9,205 nucleotides of DNA from JBLHUT01 sp047629975 (GTDB taxonomy: Bacteria > Pseudomonadota > Alphaproteobacteria > Rhodobacterales > Rhodobacteraceae), in the NCBI GenBank assembly GCA_047629975.1, contig JBLHUT010000142.1, forward strand, positions 1 to 9,205, in the 5' to 3' direction. Shown here piece by piece: positions 7,285 to 9,205 of the stretch. The notes under the pieces are model-generated. The model saw nothing but the letters and a program-made list of their open reading frames with translations. It had not been told where the DNA came from and did no database searches. Numbering within the stretch: the first letter of the stretch is position 1; each line of letters begins with the position of its first letter. A program made the translations under genes and the position numbers.

Positions 7285-9205
7285 TCATTCGTTGCTCAAA
7301 ACGTCCAGAAACGCCGGACCAAAGCGTTCGGCTTTTTGCTCGCCCATTCCCGAAATCCGCGCAAGCGCTGCAATCGAGGTCGGCCGCCGCTCAGCGATGT
7401 GGCGCAATGTGCTGTGCGAACAACTGAGCGGCTTTCCAGTGCCATCCGCCCCGCGTGCCAGATCAAGCTGTGCCACCTGAAGCCGGTCAAACGTATCGCC
7501 GGCCGCCTTTCCAGCAAGCCCGCGACGCGAGGGGTGCATTTGCGCCACGCCAGCCCCGGTAATTACCCGCAAAAATCCGTCGCCGTATCGCACCAGCTTT
7601 GTGGCACCAACCCCGGTAATATTAGCCATTTCATCAAGCGTCGCAGGGCGTTTTTCAGCCATTTCGATCAGGGTCCGGTCATTGAACACAACATAGGCCG
7701 GCACCCCCGCCTCGTCTGCAAAAGCGCGCCGTTTTGCCTTGAGGGCGGACAAAAGCGGGGCGTCCTCGTCACTGACCAGCGCCTTGACCGCGGGCCGGTC
7801 CTTGGCCTTTACGATCAGGTCACGGCGCAACATGATCTTTTCTTCGTCGCGCAGGATCGGGCGAGCGGCCTGTGTCATCCGAAAGGCCCCGTGGCGTTCA
7901 GGGTCGGGCCGGATCAGGTCACGTCCGGCCATTTGCCGGAAAATTGCCTGCCATTGCGGTTTTTGATACTCTTTTCCGACCCCGAACGTCGGCAGGGCCT
8001 CATGGCCACGCTGGCGGATTTTTTCGGTATTGGCCCCCAACAGGATGTCGATCAGATGTCCGGCACCAAAGCTTTCTCCGGTGCGCAAAATCGCCGACAG
8101 CGCCATGCGCACGGCGGTTGTGCCGTCAAATACATCCGCCGGTGTGTCACACAGATCGCACGTGCCACAGCTGACCTCGGTTTCGCCAAAGTACCCCAAC
8201 AGCGATTTACGCCGGCAGTCCAGCGCCTCGGCAAGCCCCAAAAGCGCATTCAGTCGTGCATGATCCGCCGATTTACGCTCAAGAGGGGCGGCGCCTTCGT
8301 CGATCTGCGAGCGGCGCAGGCGGATATCGTCGGCTCCGAACAGGGTCAGTGTCTCGGCCGGGGCACCGTCGCGACCGGCGCGGCCGATCTCCTGATAGTA
8401 TCCTTCGATAGACTTGGGCAAATCGGCATGGGCCACCCAGCGGATATCCGGCTTGTCAACGCCCATCCCGAAGGCAACTGTCGCCACAACGATCAAGCCG
8501 TCTTCGGTCTGGAACCGCTTTTCGACCTGCCTGCGGTCACCGGGGTCCATACCACCGTGATAAAAGCACGCTGTATGCCGCTCCTCCTGCAGCGCCTTGG
8601 CGAGGGATTCAGTCTTGGCGCGGGTCCCACAATACACGATACCAGAGCGCCCGCGTCGCGCCCCCGCAAACTGTAATATCTGCTTTCTCGGGGCATTTTT
8701 CGCCTCGAAGGCCAGATGGATATTGGGGCGATCAAAACCGCGCAAGAATACCTGAGGCTCGGCATCGTCGAACAACCGCCGGATGATCTCTTCGCGGGTT
8801 TCCTCGTCGGCGGTGGCGGTAAAGGCCGCAAGTTGAACGCCCAGTTGCGTGCGCAACCGGCCGATCTGTAGATAATCAGGGCGAAAATCATGGCCCCACT
8901 GGCTGACGCAGTGGGCTTCGTCGACCGCGATCAGGCTGACACCGATACGGCGCAGCAAGGCCAAGGTGCCAGAGCTCGCTAGACGCTCGGGAGCCATGTA
9001 CAGCAATTTGAGATCTCCACGCTCCAGCGCGGCAAAAACAGCATCGGTTTCGTCTTGTGTGTTGCCCGAGGTCAGCGCGCCGGCCTCGACACCTGCGGCC
9101 TGCAATGCGCGGACCTGATCCCGCATCAGCGCAATCAGGGGAGAGATCACAACAGTAACCCCTTCGCGGCAAAGCGCCGGAAGCTGATAACACAGGGATT
9201 TTCCA
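7285..9205 (-). CDS. recQ: ATP-dependent DNA helicase RecQ (N-terminus off window)
   Basis: 3'-5' superfamily 2 helicase that unwinds recombination and replication intermediates in DNA repair. There are 639 residues in view; roughly the first 40-50 lie past the right edge. The visible protein begins inside Walker A at GKSLCYQLPAL (codon at 9204). Next, in visible numbering: motif Ia ISPLIALMRDQV at 19-30; motif II DEAH at 95-98 with the RecQ-specific aromatic loop VSQWGHDFRPDY; motif III TATAD near 129; motif VI QEIGRAGRDG at 271-280; zinc-binding cysteines 330, 346, 349 and 352; the RQC winged helix about 360-450; an HRDC domain about 481-550; and a second HRDC-like unit about 571-638. All catalytic motifs in view are intact. 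The GTG at 9150 is an internal valine codon, not the start. A shared transcript with yaaA is plausible. Confidence 0.97.
   Translation of the reverse strand, partial: GKSLCYQLPALCREGVTVVISPLIALMRDQVRALQAAGVEAGALTSGNTQDETDAVFAALERGDLKLLYMAPERLASSGTLALLRRIGVSLIAVDEAHCVSQWGHDFRPDYLQIGRLRTQLGVQLAAFTATADEETREEIIRRLFDDAEPQVFLRGFDRPNIHLAFEAKNAPRKQILQFAGARRGRSGIVYCGTRAKTESLAKALQEERHTACFYHGGMDPGDRRQVEKRFQTEDGLIVVATVAFGMGVDKPDIRWVAHADLPKSIEGYYQEIGRAGRDGAPAETLTLFGADDIRLRRSQIDEGAAPLERKSADHARLNALLGLAEALDCRRKSLLGYFGETEVSCGTCDLCDTPADVFDGTTAVRMALSAILRTGESFGAGHLIDILLGANTEKIRQRGHEALPTFGVGKEYQKPQWQAIFRQMAGRDLIRPDPERHGAFRMTQAARPILRDEEKIMLRRDLIVKAKDRPAVKALVSDEDAPLLSALKAKRRAFADEAGVPAYVVFNDRTLIEMAEKRPATLDEMANITGVGATKLVRYGDGFLRVITGAGVAQMHPSRRGLAGKAAGDTFDRLQVAQLDLARGADGTGKPLSCSHSTLRHIAERRPTSIAALARISGMGEQKAERFGPAFLDVLSNE

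Noticed and set aside
7222..8676. 484-codon open frame on the plus strand
   Set aside because: It lies entirely antisense to recQ, whose helicase motifs are intact. The product is rich in Arg, His and Pro with no recognisable domain, as expected for a GC-rich shadow frame.

Overview
The window reads as ordinary chromosome from an alphaproteobacterium, most likely the marine Roseobacter group of the Rhodobacterales. This is judged from protein style (an alpha-2-macroglobulin with an N-terminal PAN module, a soluble PAS hybrid kinase, a RecQ with extra HRDC units), moderately high GC and dense packing. It was read by eye; no search was run. No tRNA, rRNA, CRISPR array, insertion sequence, phage gene or attachment site was seen.

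Layout. Bases 1-3133 (minus) hold the first 1044 residues of a secreted alpha-2-macroglobulin family protein whose C-terminal part lies beyond the left edge. A 178-bp divergent intergenic region (3134-3311) with short dyads separates it from a 1028-residue cytosolic hybrid histidine kinase (3312-6398, plus). The kinase runs tail-to-tail into yaaA (6399-7187, minus): the two stop codons touch with no base between them. Upstream of yaaA on the same strand, after 97 bp, lies recQ (7285 to beyond the right edge, minus), which lacks only its extreme N-terminus.

How the genes may work together. RecQ (DNA repair helicase) and YaaA (peroxide-stress protein that protects DNA) are co-oriented and could share a transcript, but the gap and the strong yaaA ribosome site leave this open. 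The alpha-2-macroglobulin (presumed periplasmic protease trap) and the kinase share a divergent control region; any regulatory link is inference.

No undescribed system is evident. The points most worth a second look are in the kinase: a roughly 300-residue acidic, proline-rich, probably disordered linker between two receivers, the first of which has lost most of its phosphorylation chemistry. Next come the PAN module on the alpha-2-macroglobulin, a second HRDC-like unit at the RecQ C-terminus, and the zero-gap convergent stops inside a 12-bp palindrome.
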